This document shows, piece after piece, positions 11,485-19,572 of a stretch of DNA of 55,716 nt. Source of the stretch: Armatimonadota bacterium. Lineage in GTDB: Bacteria > Sysuimicrobiota > Sysuimicrobiia > Sysuimicrobiales > Sysuimicrobiaceae. The position numbers were made by a program, and so were the translations under genes. Each line of letters starts with the position of its first letter. Position 1 is the stretch's first letter. The notes below the pieces were generated by a model. It made no database searches. It saw nothing but the letters and a program-made list of their open reading frames with translations, and was not told the DNA's origin. The stretch spans positions 1 to 55,716 of the forward strand of contig JANXBY010000058.1 in the NCBI GenBank assembly GCA_025060455.1. The letters run 5' to 3'.

Positions 11485-12207
11485 GCAGCCGGACCCGCGG
11501 GAGCGTGGCTCTCGTCGGGGCTTGCGGGCCCGTACGGTGACCGAGCGCAGCTGTACGCCCCACGCACTTCCCCAACGGACCGGTGACTCCTCCAGGACCT
11601 CGGTGGCGTCGAACCCCGCGGCCCGCAGCATTCGCAGGACGTCCTCGAGGTCCACCGCACCCGATACGCACGCGCTCCACGCTTCCAGGTCCTGTCGCAA
11701 CTCGGGCGGCACAGGCTGCTGGGCCACCACGTCGGATAGCACCAGCCGCCCTCCGGGCCGCAGCACGCGAAACGCTTCGCAAAACGCGCGGAGCTTGTCG
11801 GGTACCAGGTTGATGGCACAGTTGCTCAGCACCACGTCGGCGACGTCGTCGGGCAGGGGTAGGCTCTCCGCGTCTCCCAGGAGGAAGGAGGCGTTGGGAA
11901 CTCCTCGGGCGGCCGCGTTTCCCCTGGCCGCAGCCACCATCTCGGGCGTGATGTCGATACCCACCGCCCGTCCCCTGGGCCCCACCAGGGTCGCGGCCTC
12001 GATCACCTCCAGCCCCGGGCCGCTGCCGACGTCCACCACCACTTCCCCGGGCCTGAGGTGGGCGTGGGCCACCGGGTTCCCACAGCCCAGGGACGGCCCG
12101 CAACCTGTCTCAGCGGCAACGGGGAGGCCACACCCGCAGCAGCCTTCCCGCGCGGCGCGGGCGTACCGCTGCCTTACCGCCTGCCGGATCCGCTCCTGCT
12201 CTACCAC
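11482..12207 (-). CDS. arsM: Arsenite S-adenosylmethionine methyltransferase ArsM
   Basis: About 241 residues. The SAM-binding motif [12 protein letters not shown] follows a Cys-rich N-terminus (EGCCGCG) and LGCGNPVA. Cysteines at the arsenic-binding positions of ArsM enzymes are visible in [11 protein letters not shown] and SACVSGAV. It methylates As(III) to methylated, partly volatile arsenicals in the cytoplasm. The GTG at 12207 ([11 protein letters not shown]) is the preferred start because homologous-looking sequence begins there; no strong ribosome site is seen and the frame is open upstream. It follows arsR with an arsR-like operator (12220-12237) in the gap. Confidence 0.88.
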   Translation of the reverse strand: MVEQERIRQAVRQRYARAAREGCCGCGLPVAAETGCGPSLGCGNPVAHAHLRPGEVVVDVGSGPGLEVIEAATLVGPRGRAVGIDITPEMVAAARGNAAARGVPNASFLLGDAESLPLPDDVADVVLSNCAINLVPDKLRAFCEAFRVLRPGGRLVLSDVVAQQPVPPELRQDLEAWSACVSGAVDLEDVLRMLRAAGFDATEVLEESPVRWGSAWGVQLRSVTVRARKPRREPRSRGSGC

Positions 12208-12219
12208 GGGGCCACCGGA

Positions 12220-12237
12220 CGATTGATGTTTGTCGAT
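12220..12237 (-). promoter_or_regulatory. ArsR-type operator dyad upstream of arsM
   Basis: The 18-base element CGATTGATGTTTGTCGAT (plus strand) is an imperfect dyad of the form ATTGA-N6-TCGAT. It closely matches the element in front of arsR at 12654-12671 (14 of 18 positions). It ends 12 bases before the arsM GTG. This fits binding by the adjacent ArsR repressor, which would derepress arsM when arsenite is present. Confidence 0.6.
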
Positions 12238-12272
12238 GCGATCTCCATGCGTCTCACGCGCGGAAGGCCCTG

Positions 12273-12653
12273 CTACAAAACGTCCAGCAGGGCAGCGGTC
12301 AGCGCCTTGAGCCCGTCCCGGCGAAGGCGGTAGTGCACCCACGGGCCCCGGCGCTCCGACTCCACCAGCCCTGCCTCCCTCAGCACCTTCAGGTGGTGGG
12401 AGACTGTGGGTTGAGCCAACGAAAGGGCCGCTTGGAGCTGGCAGACGCACAGCGTGCCGGAGCGGGAGAGCATGTGCAGGATGAGGAGCCTTGCGGGGTC
12501 CGCCAGCGCGGCGAACCCACGACAGGCCTCCCCGGCGCGGTGGTGCAGCCCCGGGGGCACGGGAGTCGCCGCGGAGGGATCCCGTCGCAGCCGGTCAGCG
12601 GAGCCGGGCACGAACGCAGGCTCAGGCACCACGGGCCCCAGGCTAGCACCCAT
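12273..12653 (-). CDS. arsR: ArsR/SmtB-family arsenic-responsive repressor
   Basis: About 126 residues. The winged helix includes LAQPTVSHHLKVLREAGLVE and the wing ERRGPWVHYRL. The metalloid site CVC at the start of the recognition region (TLCVCQL) matches the ELCVCDL signature of ArsR proteins that sense As(III)/Sb(III). The N-terminal 35 residues are unconserved. The ATG at 12653 lies next to the operator-like dyad. A downstream GTG (about 12615) is possible, since no ribosome site is apparent. It precedes arsM in the same direction. Confidence 0.85.
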   Translation of the reverse strand: MGASLGPVVPEPAFVPGSADRLRRDPSAATPVPPGLHHRAGEACRGFAALADPARLLILHMLSRSGTLCVCQLQAALSLAQPTVSHHLKVLREAGLVESERRGPWVHYRLRRDGLKALTAALLDVL

Positions 12654-12671
12654 ATCGAAAGACGTCAATCG
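12654..12671 (-). promoter_or_regulatory. ArsR-type operator dyad at the arsR start
   Basis: ATCGAAAGACGTCAATCG (plus strand) is an ATCGA-N6-TCAAT dyad, the second copy of the arsM-upstream element, placed directly before the presumed arsR ATG. It implies autoregulation of arsR. TTGACG inside it could double as a -35 box, in which case translation would start downstream of 12653. Confidence 0.6.
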
Positions 12672-12679
12672 GACTCTTC

Positions 12680-13927
12680 TTAGAGGGCTCGGGTGGCGCC
12701 GCGACCCAGGACCACCAGCCCCGAGGGGTCCACGTGGTAGCGGCGGGCGTCCTGTTCAGGGTCAAACCCGATGACCGTTCCCGGCTCGAGGGTGTTGAAC
12801 CGGTCCACGATCACCCGCCGCAGCCGGACCCCGGGTCGGAGCACGCAGTAGTCCATGACCACGGATTCTTCCACCTCCACGTCCTCCTCAACCCGCACCT
12901 CGCGGCCCAACACGGACCGCACCACCCGACCGCCGTGGATGACGCACCCCTCCCCCACCAGGGAGTCCCGGACCTCACCGCACACGATCCGGGCGGACGG
13001 CCCCGCATAAGGGGCGCCCTTGATGGGCCACAGGTGGTTGGACAGGTCGAACCGTGGCTGCGGGCCCAGCAGGTCCATGTGGGCCCGCCAGTACGCCTCC
13101 AGGGTGCCCACGTCCCGCCAGTAGCCTGGCTCCTCATACGGCTTGGTGCCCGGGATGCGGTTGGTGTGGAAGTCGTACGCGAACACCCGGCGCCGGGACA
13201 CCAGGGCCGGCAGGATGCTGCGGCCGAAGTCGTGCTCGCTGTCCCGGGCGGCGTCCTCGGTGACCGCGTCCACCAGCAAACGCGCGTCAAACAGGTAGTT
13301 GCCCATGGAGGCCAGGGCAAACCCCGGCCGCCCCGGCATGGGGCGCGGCCGGGCCGGCTTTTCCTCGAAGCCCCGCACGCGGCCGTCGGGATCCGTCTCC
13401 AGCACCCCCATGCGGGTGGCTTCCTGCAGGGGCACGGGCAGGGCCGCCACCGTCACCTCCGCCTCCCGCTCCAGGTGGAAGTCCACCATCTGGGAGACGT
13501 CCATGCGGTAGATGTGGTCGGCTCCGAACACTGCCACCAGGGCGGGCCCGAAGTCCCGGATGAGGTTCAGGTTTTGGTACACGGCGTCTGCGGTCCCCCG
13601 GTACCAGGAGTCGCCCCACCGCATCTGGGGCGGGACCACCAGCACGAAGTGGTCCTCGTGAAGCCCGCTGGCACGCCACGCGTGGCGCAGGTGGTCGATG
13701 AGGGACTGCGACTTGTACTGCACCAGGATGTACAGGGAGAACACGTTGGAGTTGACTAGGTTGCTGAGGACGAAGTCCACGATGCGGTACTTGCCCCCGA
13801 AGGGGACCGCCGGTTTGCTGCGGTCCCGGGTCAGGGGGTGGAGTCGTTCGCCGCGGCCACCCGCCAGCACCAGGCCCAACGTCCGCCTGCGTCCGCCCGG
13901 AGAAGGTCGGTCCGAGTTTGTGGACAT
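12680..13927 (-). CDS. glgC: Glucose-1-phosphate adenylyltransferase GlgC
   Basis: A 415-residue ADP-glucose pyrophosphorylase. The N-terminal nucleotidyltransferase motif GLVLAGGRGERLHPLTRDRSKPAVPFGGKYRIVDFVLSN (first part, residues 17-30) is standard. FGADHIYRMD and FEEKP follow, and a C-terminal left-handed beta-helix runs from about residue 300. It makes ADP-glucose from glucose-1-phosphate and ATP for glycogen synthesis, and possibly as glucosyl donor for GpgS encoded upstream. It starts 19 bases after mscS and looks like the last gene of the gpgS-GH63-mscS-glgC unit. A TATGAT box overlapping the mscS stop and a GGGGTGG ribosome site could also give it its own promoter. Confidence 0.96.
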   Translation of the reverse strand: MSTNSDRPSPGGRRRTLGLVLAGGRGERLHPLTRDRSKPAVPFGGKYRIVDFVLSNLVNSNVFSLYILVQYKSQSLIDHLRHAWRASGLHEDHFVLVVPPQMRWGDSWYRGTADAVYQNLNLIRDFGPALVAVFGADHIYRMDVSQMVDFHLEREAEVTVAALPVPLQEATRMGVLETDPDGRVRGFEEKPARPRPMPGRPGFALASMGNYLFDARLLVDAVTEDAARDSEHDFGRSILPALVSRRRVFAYDFHTNRIPGTKPYEEPGYWRDVGTLEAYWRAHMDLLGPQPRFDLSNHLWPIKGAPYAGPSARIVCGEVRDSLVGEGCVIHGGRVVRSVLGREVRVEEDVEVEESVVMDYCVLRPGVRLRRVIVDRFNTLEPGTVIGFDPEQDARRYHVDPSGLVVLGRGATRAL

Positions 13928-13946
13928 GAACCACCCCGCAGACCCA

Positions 13947-14795
13947 TCATAGCGGCCACGGACTGCCCGACAGCGCCTGCACCACGAGCCCCGCTTCCCG
14001 CAAGGCCTCCCGCAACCGCCAGCGCAGCTGCCGCTCCGCCTCCGCCCGAAAGGCGGGCAGGACCGGTACTGCCACCCGCAGGGTGGCGCCCGCGGACGAC
14101 AGCTCCACCAGCGGGTCCAGTTCCACGGGGCCCGTCACCTGGTCGCCTTGCTGGGAAGCCCAGTTCTCCGCCACCTCCCGGGCCACCGCGGCCGCGGCGG
14201 CCAGGTCCGCGTCCGCGGGGAGGGTCACCAGGACCACCGCCCGCAGGTATCCGCGGCTGAGGTTGGCGAAGCGGGTAATTTCCCCGTTGGGAATGGTCAC
14301 CAGTTCGCCGGTGTACCGGCGGATCTGGGTGTTCCGCAGGGTGATCTGCTCCACCTGGCCCACCTCGCCTGCCACGGACACCACGTCGCCGACCTGGAGG
14401 CTGCCGTCCAGCAGCAGGAAGAACCCTGAAAGGCTGTCCCGTACCAGGGTCTGGGCGCCCAGCCCCACCGCCAGACCCGCAATCCCCGCGCTGGCGATGA
14501 CCGCGGCGGCGTCCACGTTCACCTGTCGGAGGATCATCACCAGGGCCACGAAGTACACCGTGTAGCGCACCACGCTGTGGGCCAGGGAGGCCAGGGTACG
14601 GGCCCGGGCCAGCCGCGCTTCGTAGTCCCGCACCCCCGGAAGAGGCCGGAGGAGCCGGTCCAGGACCCGCCGCGACAGGGACACCGCCGCCGCGGCGGCG
14701 GCCACGATCAGGGCCACGCTCACCAGCGTCCGGACCGCTCCGGCCACGTGGGCCGGAGCGGTCAGCTGCCCGAGGACTTCCCGCACGAACTCCAC
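13947..14795 (-). CDS. MscS-family small-conductance mechanosensitive channel
   Basis: A 282-residue membrane protein with three hydrophobic segments (about 20-40, 70-90 and 95-115). The third carries the Gly/Ala-rich pore helix IASAGIAGLAVGLGAQTLVRD. The MscS beta domain (GDVVSVAGEVGQVEQITLRNTQI) and a C-terminal alpha/beta domain follow. Such channels open under membrane tension and release solutes on hypo-osmotic shock. The GTG start has GAGGTG upstream. The gene lies 21 bases after the GH63 glycosidase and 19 before glgC, suggesting co-expression with the solute genes. Confidence 0.92.
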   Translation of the reverse strand: MEFVREVLGQLTAPAHVAGAVRTLVSVALIVAAAAAAVSLSRRVLDRLLRPLPGVRDYEARLARARTLASLAHSVVRYTVYFVALVMILRQVNVDAAAVIASAGIAGLAVGLGAQTLVRDSLSGFFLLLDGSLQVGDVVSVAGEVGQVEQITLRNTQIRRYTGELVTIPNGEITRFANLSRGYLRAVVLVTLPADADLAAAAAVAREVAENWASQQGDQVTGPVELDPLVELSSAGATLRVAVPVLPAFRAEAERQLRWRLREALREAGLVVQALSGSPWPL

Positions 14796-14816
14796 CCGGT
14801 CACCTCGCGGCTCCGC

Positions 14817-16589
14817 TCAGATCTCCCCGCGGGCCCGCCGCACGGCCAGGTCGATGAACAGGGCCGCGGTCCACCCGAACGCGGGCGCGGCCCGGGTCCC
14901 GGGACGCCCGGTCTCCGGGTGGTAGTACTCCCGCGTGTCGGGAAAAGCTGCCACCATGTCCAGGGTGCGGTCGCACAGCTCGCGAGCCTGTTCTGCCTGT
15001 CCGCACCGCAGCAGGGCCTCCACCAGCAAGTAGTTCATGTTGACCCACACCGGGCCGCGCCACATGCGGTCCGGGTCGTAGGCAGGGTCGCAGCGCGCCA
15101 CCGTGGGCACCGGGTAAGGCGACCAGAAGGCCTCTGGGTCCAGCAGCCGCTCCACCAGGGCTTCACGGGCGCGCGGGGGCAGCCGGCCGGTGAGCAGGGG
15201 CAGCAGGGAGGTGACCGCCAGCACGGGTACCCGCTCGTGGCCGGCGGCGGTCATCCGCTGCGCCCAGAACACACCCCGCTGGGGGTCGTACAGGTGCTCC
15301 ACCAGGGCGGCTGCCAGGCCGTCCGCCTGAGCCTGCCATGCCTGGGCCTCTGCGGACAGGCCCAAAGCGTCCGCCACGCGGCCCAACGACTCCGCCTGCA
15401 GGCACAGGTAAGTGTTCAGGTCCGGGGACTCCACGGGCATCCCCCGGTCCCACAGGGGGCTGTCGTCCAGTCCGGAGGAGTAGGGGTGGTCGTACTGGCA
15501 GACGCCGTCGCCGTCCCGGTCGGCTCGTTCCAGCCACCACCGCTGCCACCGGCTCAGCGGCTCGTACATCTCGTCCAGGAAGTCCAGGTCCCGCGTGGCC
15601 TCGTACACCCGCCACAGGCACCAGCCCGCCACGGGCGGCTTGGTCACGGACGCGTCCACGGGATATCCGAGGTGGTCCACCAACCCCTCGTCGAACACGC
15701 AGTCGGGCACCATACCGTCCGGACGCTGGTGGTCGAACAGCACGCGGAACTGGTCGTGCGCCAGCTGCGGGTCCACGTGGCGGTAGGCCAGGGCGTGAAA
15801 GAACGCGTCCCACTGCCACAGGCCCACGTAGTGCACCTTCGACGGCACCATGGCTTCCCGCGTCACGTAGTACCGGCTGCTGATGAGCCCCGCCCGCATC
15901 ACGTACCACGCGTACAGGTACGCGGGCCTCAGGTGGGGAGGACAGGCGGGAACCCGGTCAAACCACTCCCTCCACCGCCGCTCCGCCGCCTCGAACAGGC
16001 CCAGAGGCTGGATGCGGCGGTCGAAGCCCAGCCGGGGCGTGATGTTCACGGTGAACAGGGGCTGCGGGTGGTCGTCCACCAGCACGGTCACCCGCCACTG
16101 GCCCGCATCTGTGGCAACCGCCTCGTTGCGCAGCACCCGGGCGTTGGTGGTGTAGGCCACGTGGCGCACGCCCCGTGCCCGGCCGCCCCGCCGGTCCGGC
16201 GTGAGGCTGTCCGCGCGGACGACGAACCGGATGCCCCACCGTCCCCTGGGCGGCCGCAGGGCCAGGAGCTCCGGGGTGGCGAAACACAGGTCAAATCGTC
16301 CCGCGGGCGTGTGGAACACCCACTGGTCCGGGTAGCAGTCCAGGTCCCACCTCAAGGGCTGTCCGGAGGAATCCAGCAGCTCTACCTCCTTTAGCAGGGG
16401 CGGGCGGACGCGGTAGGTCCCCTCGACGTACTCCAGCTTGGGCCATCGCTCGCAAACCCGGAGGTACAGCCGGTGGCGGTCCGGCTCCCGGAACACCAGA
16501 AGCCGGCTGCCTCGGTCCGTGAAGGGCACCCTGGTTGGGTCCAGCCGCGAGCCCACCACCTGCAGGGGGTCTGTGGGACGGTCACGCAT
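14817..16589 (-). CDS. GH63-type (alpha/alpha)6-barrel glycoside hydrolase, possible glucosylglycerate hydrolase
   Basis: A 590-residue protein with an N-terminal beta-rich region (about 1-215) and a C-terminal (alpha/alpha)6 barrel. LWQWDAFFHALAYRH near residue 260 contains the Asp expected as general acid. MWRGPVWVNMNYLLVEAL and REYYHPETG toward the end resemble the GH63/GH37 active-site region. Known bacterial GH63 members include glucosylglycerate and mannosylglycerate hydrolases, which lack so large an N-terminal domain. A trehalase-like or glycogen-debranching role cannot be excluded. The start overlaps the 3' end of gpgS by 8 bases, so the linkage to glucosylglycerate metabolism rests on context as well as family. 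Confidence 0.75.
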   Translation of the reverse strand: MRDRPTDPLQVVGSRLDPTRVPFTDRGSRLLVFREPDRHRLYLRVCERWPKLEYVEGTYRVRPPLLKEVELLDSSGQPLRWDLDCYPDQWVFHTPAGRFDLCFATPELLALRPPRGRWGIRFVVRADSLTPDRRGGRARGVRHVAYTTNARVLRNEAVATDAGQWRVTVLVDDHPQPLFTVNITPRLGFDRRIQPLGLFEAAERRWREWFDRVPACPPHLRPAYLYAWYVMRAGLISSRYYVTREAMVPSKVHYVGLWQWDAFFHALAYRHVDPQLAHDQFRVLFDHQRPDGMVPDCVFDEGLVDHLGYPVDASVTKPPVAGWCLWRVYEATRDLDFLDEMYEPLSRWQRWWLERADRDGDGVCQYDHPYSSGLDDSPLWDRGMPVESPDLNTYLCLQAESLGRVADALGLSAEAQAWQAQADGLAAALVEHLYDPQRGVFWAQRMTAAGHERVPVLAVTSLLPLLTGRLPPRAREALVERLLDPEAFWSPYPVPTVARCDPAYDPDRMWRGPVWVNMNYLLVEALLRCGQAEQARELCDRTLDMVAAFPDTREYYHPETGRPGTRAAPAFGWTAALFIDLAVRRARGEI

Positions 16590-18402
16590 CGGCGCCGAGG
16601 CCTACCGCGGTGGACCTCCGCCGGGCGCGGTACTCGGGGATGGTGACCATGGGCGGTCGCTCCACCTCCACCACCTCCTGCTCCTCCAAGGACAGCCGCC
16701 CCTCCTCGTAGCGCACCAGCTTCATGGTCCGGTCCGCCCCATCGAGCAGCGGCGTCCCCAGCCGATCCTCAAGCCGGCGGGCCACCACCTGGACGATCTG
16801 GAAGGCCATAAGGGACAGGCTCTGCAGCGATTGGTTGCGGTGCACCCGCTGTTCCAGGTCCACCTGGCCGATGGCCTCCAGCCCGAACCGGTTCAGCAGG
16901 TCGATCAGCATGCCCGTTTCCACTCCATAGCCGGTGAAGAAGGGGATCTGTTCCAGGGCCTCCCGGCGCCCCGCGTACTCGCCCGCCAGCGGCTGGATGA
17001 GGCCCGACAGCTGCGGGAAGAACAGGTTCAGCAGGGGACGGGCCACCAACTCGGTCACGCGGCCCCCGCCCGTCTCGTACAGCCGGTCACCCACCTGCAC
17101 GGGGCGGCGGTAGTACCCCTTGACGAACAGGATGCGGTCCTCCCGCAGCAGCGGCCCCACGAGCCCGTACACGAACTTGGGGTGCATGTTGCGGATGTCT
17201 GTATCCACCCACACCACCACGTCGCCCCGCAGCACGTACAGGCTCTTCCACAACGCCTCTCCCTTGCCCCGGTAAGAGCCCAGATGGGGCAGCACCTCCC
17301 GGTGCCGGACCACCGGGATGCCCTCGGCTTCCGCGATCTCCCGGGTCCGGTCGGTGGAGTCGCTGTCGATTAGGACCATCTCGTCCAGCAGGGGCACGTC
17401 CCGCATCAGCCGGTCCCGCAACACGCGGATCACCGCGCCCACCGTCTCCTCCTCGTTCAGGGCGGGCAGCCCGAGGCTGATGGTCCAGCCCCGCTGCCGC
17501 TTGAGGTCCACCAGGTGGTCCAGGTCCTCAAACTCGCGGGCGTGGAAGGTGTTGTGGGCGAACCACCGCTCCACCTCCGGCCGGGACCACCGGGCCGGCC
17601 CGCGCGCGTGCTCCGCCAGCCAAGCCTGGACGGATTGGCCGCTGCGGACCACCACCAGGGGCTCCACCGCGCGCAGGGCAGGCTGTACCGCGGGACGCGC
17701 GGGGTCCGCGGTGGCGCCGACCACCACCGCCGTGTACCCGGGCGCTTCCTGCGCGATGACCTGGGCGGCGCTGCCGGCCGCGATCCGCTTGCGGACCGAC
17801 CCTTCGGCCCGCTGCATCACCGCCAGGTACGGGCGCTCCTCACGCCAGCGGTCGCGTTCGTGGACGTCGTCCCGGAACACGTGCAGGGCGGTGACCTCCC
17901 CGCCCACCGCCCTGGCCAGGGCCTGCGCCACCCGCAGGGCCAGCTCCGCGTTGGGGCCCCCGCGGACGCCCACCAGCACCCGCGCGAACGCGGCAGGAGG
18001 CAGGGGGGGCGTGAGGACCGCGTCGCACGGCGCCGCGCGGAGCAGCTCGTCCGGCTGTCGGCCGAACAGTCGGTCGACCAGGGACCCCGCGCGGAGCAGC
18101 ACCAGCAGTTGCGCGCCGTGCTCTTGGCAGGCGGCGGCCACCTCCGCCCACGGGTCGTAGCCCGCGCGGACCATCGCGCGCACGGCCACCGCGGCGGAGG
18201 CTTCCCGCAAGGCGGCCTCCAGAGCTTCCCGCGCCTGCTGGACTCCGGTGGCTGCGGTGCTGAGAGGCTGGTCGGGCGGCACCGGAAGGGGGTGGAGGAC
18301 GACCGCCTCCGCGGCCCACTCACGGCATAGCGGCACCAACAGGTCCACGGCCGCACGGCCGTGTTCCGGCCGTGGCACCGCCGCCAGGACGCAGCGCTTC
18401 AT
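16582..18402 (-). CDS. gpgS: Tandem universal-stress-protein domains fused to glucosyl-3-phosphoglycerate synthase
   Basis: A 606-residue fusion. Residues 1-133 and about 137-255 are two UspA-like domains (the second begins FARVLVGVRGGPNAE). A linker leads to a GT-A glycosyltransferase from about residue 305 (TISLGLPALNEEETVGAV). The VDTDIRNMHP metal/nucleotide motif is near 397, then YRRPVQVGD, ETGGGRVTELVARPLL, QPLAGEYAGRRE and GYGVETGMLIDL, all hallmarks of GpgS. GpgS joins NDP-glucose and 3-phosphoglycerate to glucosyl-3-phosphoglycerate, precursor of the compatible solute glucosylglycerate. No GpgP phosphatase is in the window. It heads the operon with GH63, mscS and glgC. The USP part could make the enzyme responsive to ATP or stress; that is inference. 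Confidence 0.88.
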   Translation of the reverse strand: MKRCVLAAVPRPEHGRAAVDLLVPLCREWAAEAVVLHPLPVPPDQPLSTAATGVQQAREALEAALREASAAVAVRAMVRAGYDPWAEVAAACQEHGAQLLVLLRAGSLVDRLFGRQPDELLRAAPCDAVLTPPLPPAAFARVLVGVRGGPNAELALRVAQALARAVGGEVTALHVFRDDVHERDRWREERPYLAVMQRAEGSVRKRIAAGSAAQVIAQEAPGYTAVVVGATADPARPAVQPALRAVEPLVVVRSGQSVQAWLAEHARGPARWSRPEVERWFAHNTFHAREFEDLDHLVDLKRQRGWTISLGLPALNEEETVGAVIRVLRDRLMRDVPLLDEMVLIDSDSTDRTREIAEAEGIPVVRHREVLPHLGSYRGKGEALWKSLYVLRGDVVVWVDTDIRNMHPKFVYGLVGPLLREDRILFVKGYYRRPVQVGDRLYETGGGRVTELVARPLLNLFFPQLSGLIQPLAGEYAGRREALEQIPFFTGYGVETGMLIDLLNRFGLEAIGQVDLEQRVHRNQSLQSLSLMAFQIVQVVARRLEDRLGTPLLDGADRTMKLVRYEEGRLSLEEQEVVEVERPPMVTIPEYRARRRSTAVGLGADA

Positions 18403-18485
18403 CGCAACGGCAGTTTACCGCTCCGCGACAGAGCCAGGCACGCGGAAGACAGGGGAACCCCGGCAAGCTCCCGAAATGTCAACGC

Positions 18486-19547
18486 GTGACGTACGTGCTG
18501 GATGACCCCGGGCGGCGCGCGTCCTTGGATCCCGGCGGCATGGCGGAGCTCGTGGTGCGGACCGCGGACTTCCTGCGGGAAGGGTGGGAGCTGGGCGTAC
18601 GGGCGGCCCTCCCCGAGGGCAGCTCACCCTCCCACCTGCTGGTGCTGGGGATGGGGGGCTCGGGGATCGGTGGCGACCTGCTCCGGAGCCTGCTGTACGA
18701 CCGCGTGCGGTTCCCGGTGACCGTGGTCAAGGACTACACGCTGCCGGGCTGGGTAGGACCCGAGGCCGTGGTGTTCGCCTGCTCGTACTCCGGAGACACG
18801 GAGGAGACCCTGGCGGCGTACGGGGCAGCCCGGGCAGCCGGCGCCGCCTGCGTGGCGGTCACCTCCGGCGGCCGGCTGGCACAGAGGGCGCAGGAGGACG
18901 GAGTCCCGCTGGTGCGCATCCCCTCGGGCCTGCCTCCGCGGGCAGCCCTGGGCTACCTGCTCGGACCCATGCTCGGCGCACTGCAGCGGTGGGGGTGGGT
19001 GGAGGGGCTGGAAGAGGAGGTGACGGAGGCAGAGGCCCTGCTGCGGAGCCTTGCCGCGGAGTGGGGGCCGGAGGTGCCCACCGCGCACAACCCCACCAAG
19101 CAGCTGGCCCGGTCCTTGGTGGGGCGGGTGCCCGTGGTGTACGCGGCCTCCCGGCTGTCGGAGCCCGCCGCGCTGCGGTGGAAAACGCAGCTCAACGAGA
19201 ACAGCAAGGTGTACGCTACGTGGAACGTGTTCCCCGAGCTGAACCACAACGAGACCGTCGGCTGGGCGCTGGCCGGGCAGCCGGAGGGCCTGCTGGAGGT
19301 GGTGGTGTTGCGGGACCCGGAAGACGCGCCGAGGCTGGTGCGCCGGGTGGAGATCACCCGGGAGGTGGCCCTGGGTGGGGCGGCGGGCGTCCACCAAGTG
19401 CACGCCCGGGGGACCCGCCGGCTCAGCCGGCTGCTGTCCCTCGTCTTGTTCGGGGATCTGGTGAGCGTGTATCTTGCATATCTGAACGAGGTGGATCCAA
19501 CCCCAGTGGCGGTCATCGACGAGCTCAAGCGGCGGCTGGGCTCTTGA
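18486..19547 (+). CDS. Bifunctional phosphoglucose/phosphomannose isomerase
   Basis: About 353 residues. Two SIS sugar-phosphate-binding halves are visible: LLVLGMGGSGIGGDLLRS with FACSYSGDTEETLAAY in the first, and a C-terminal domain containing the catalytic segment WNVFPELNHNETVGW. This matches the archaeal/bacterial dual-specificity PGI/PMI family, which interconverts fructose-6-phosphate with glucose-6- or mannose-6-phosphate. The start is uncertain: GTG 18486 or GTG 18495, neither with a clear ribosome site. It diverges from gpgS and precedes the ABC ATPase by 25 bases. Confidence 0.88.
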   Translation: MTYVLDDPGRRASLDPGGMAELVVRTADFLREGWELGVRAALPEGSSPSHLLVLGMGGSGIGGDLLRSLLYDRVRFPVTVVKDYTLPGWVGPEAVVFACSYSGDTEETLAAYGAARAAGAACVAVTSGGRLAQRAQEDGVPLVRIPSGLPPRAALGYLLGPMLGALQRWGWVEGLEEEVTEAEALLRSLAAEWGPEVPTAHNPTKQLARSLVGRVPVVYAASRLSEPAALRWKTQLNENSKVYATWNVFPELNHNETVGWALAGQPEGLLEVVVLRDPEDAPRLVRRVEITREVALGGAAGVHQVHARGTRRLSRLLSLVLFGDLVSVYLAYLNEVDPTPVAVIDELKRRLGS

Positions 19548-19572
19548 GGGGGCGAAGGAGGCGGAATCGGGC

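Noticed and set aside
12734-13759. Long plus-strand open frame opposite glgC, and similar ones opposite dnaK, clpB, accC, glyA and pdhA
   Set aside because: His/Gly/Pro/Arg-rich shadow translations of clearly conserved genes, with no ribosome sites or domains.
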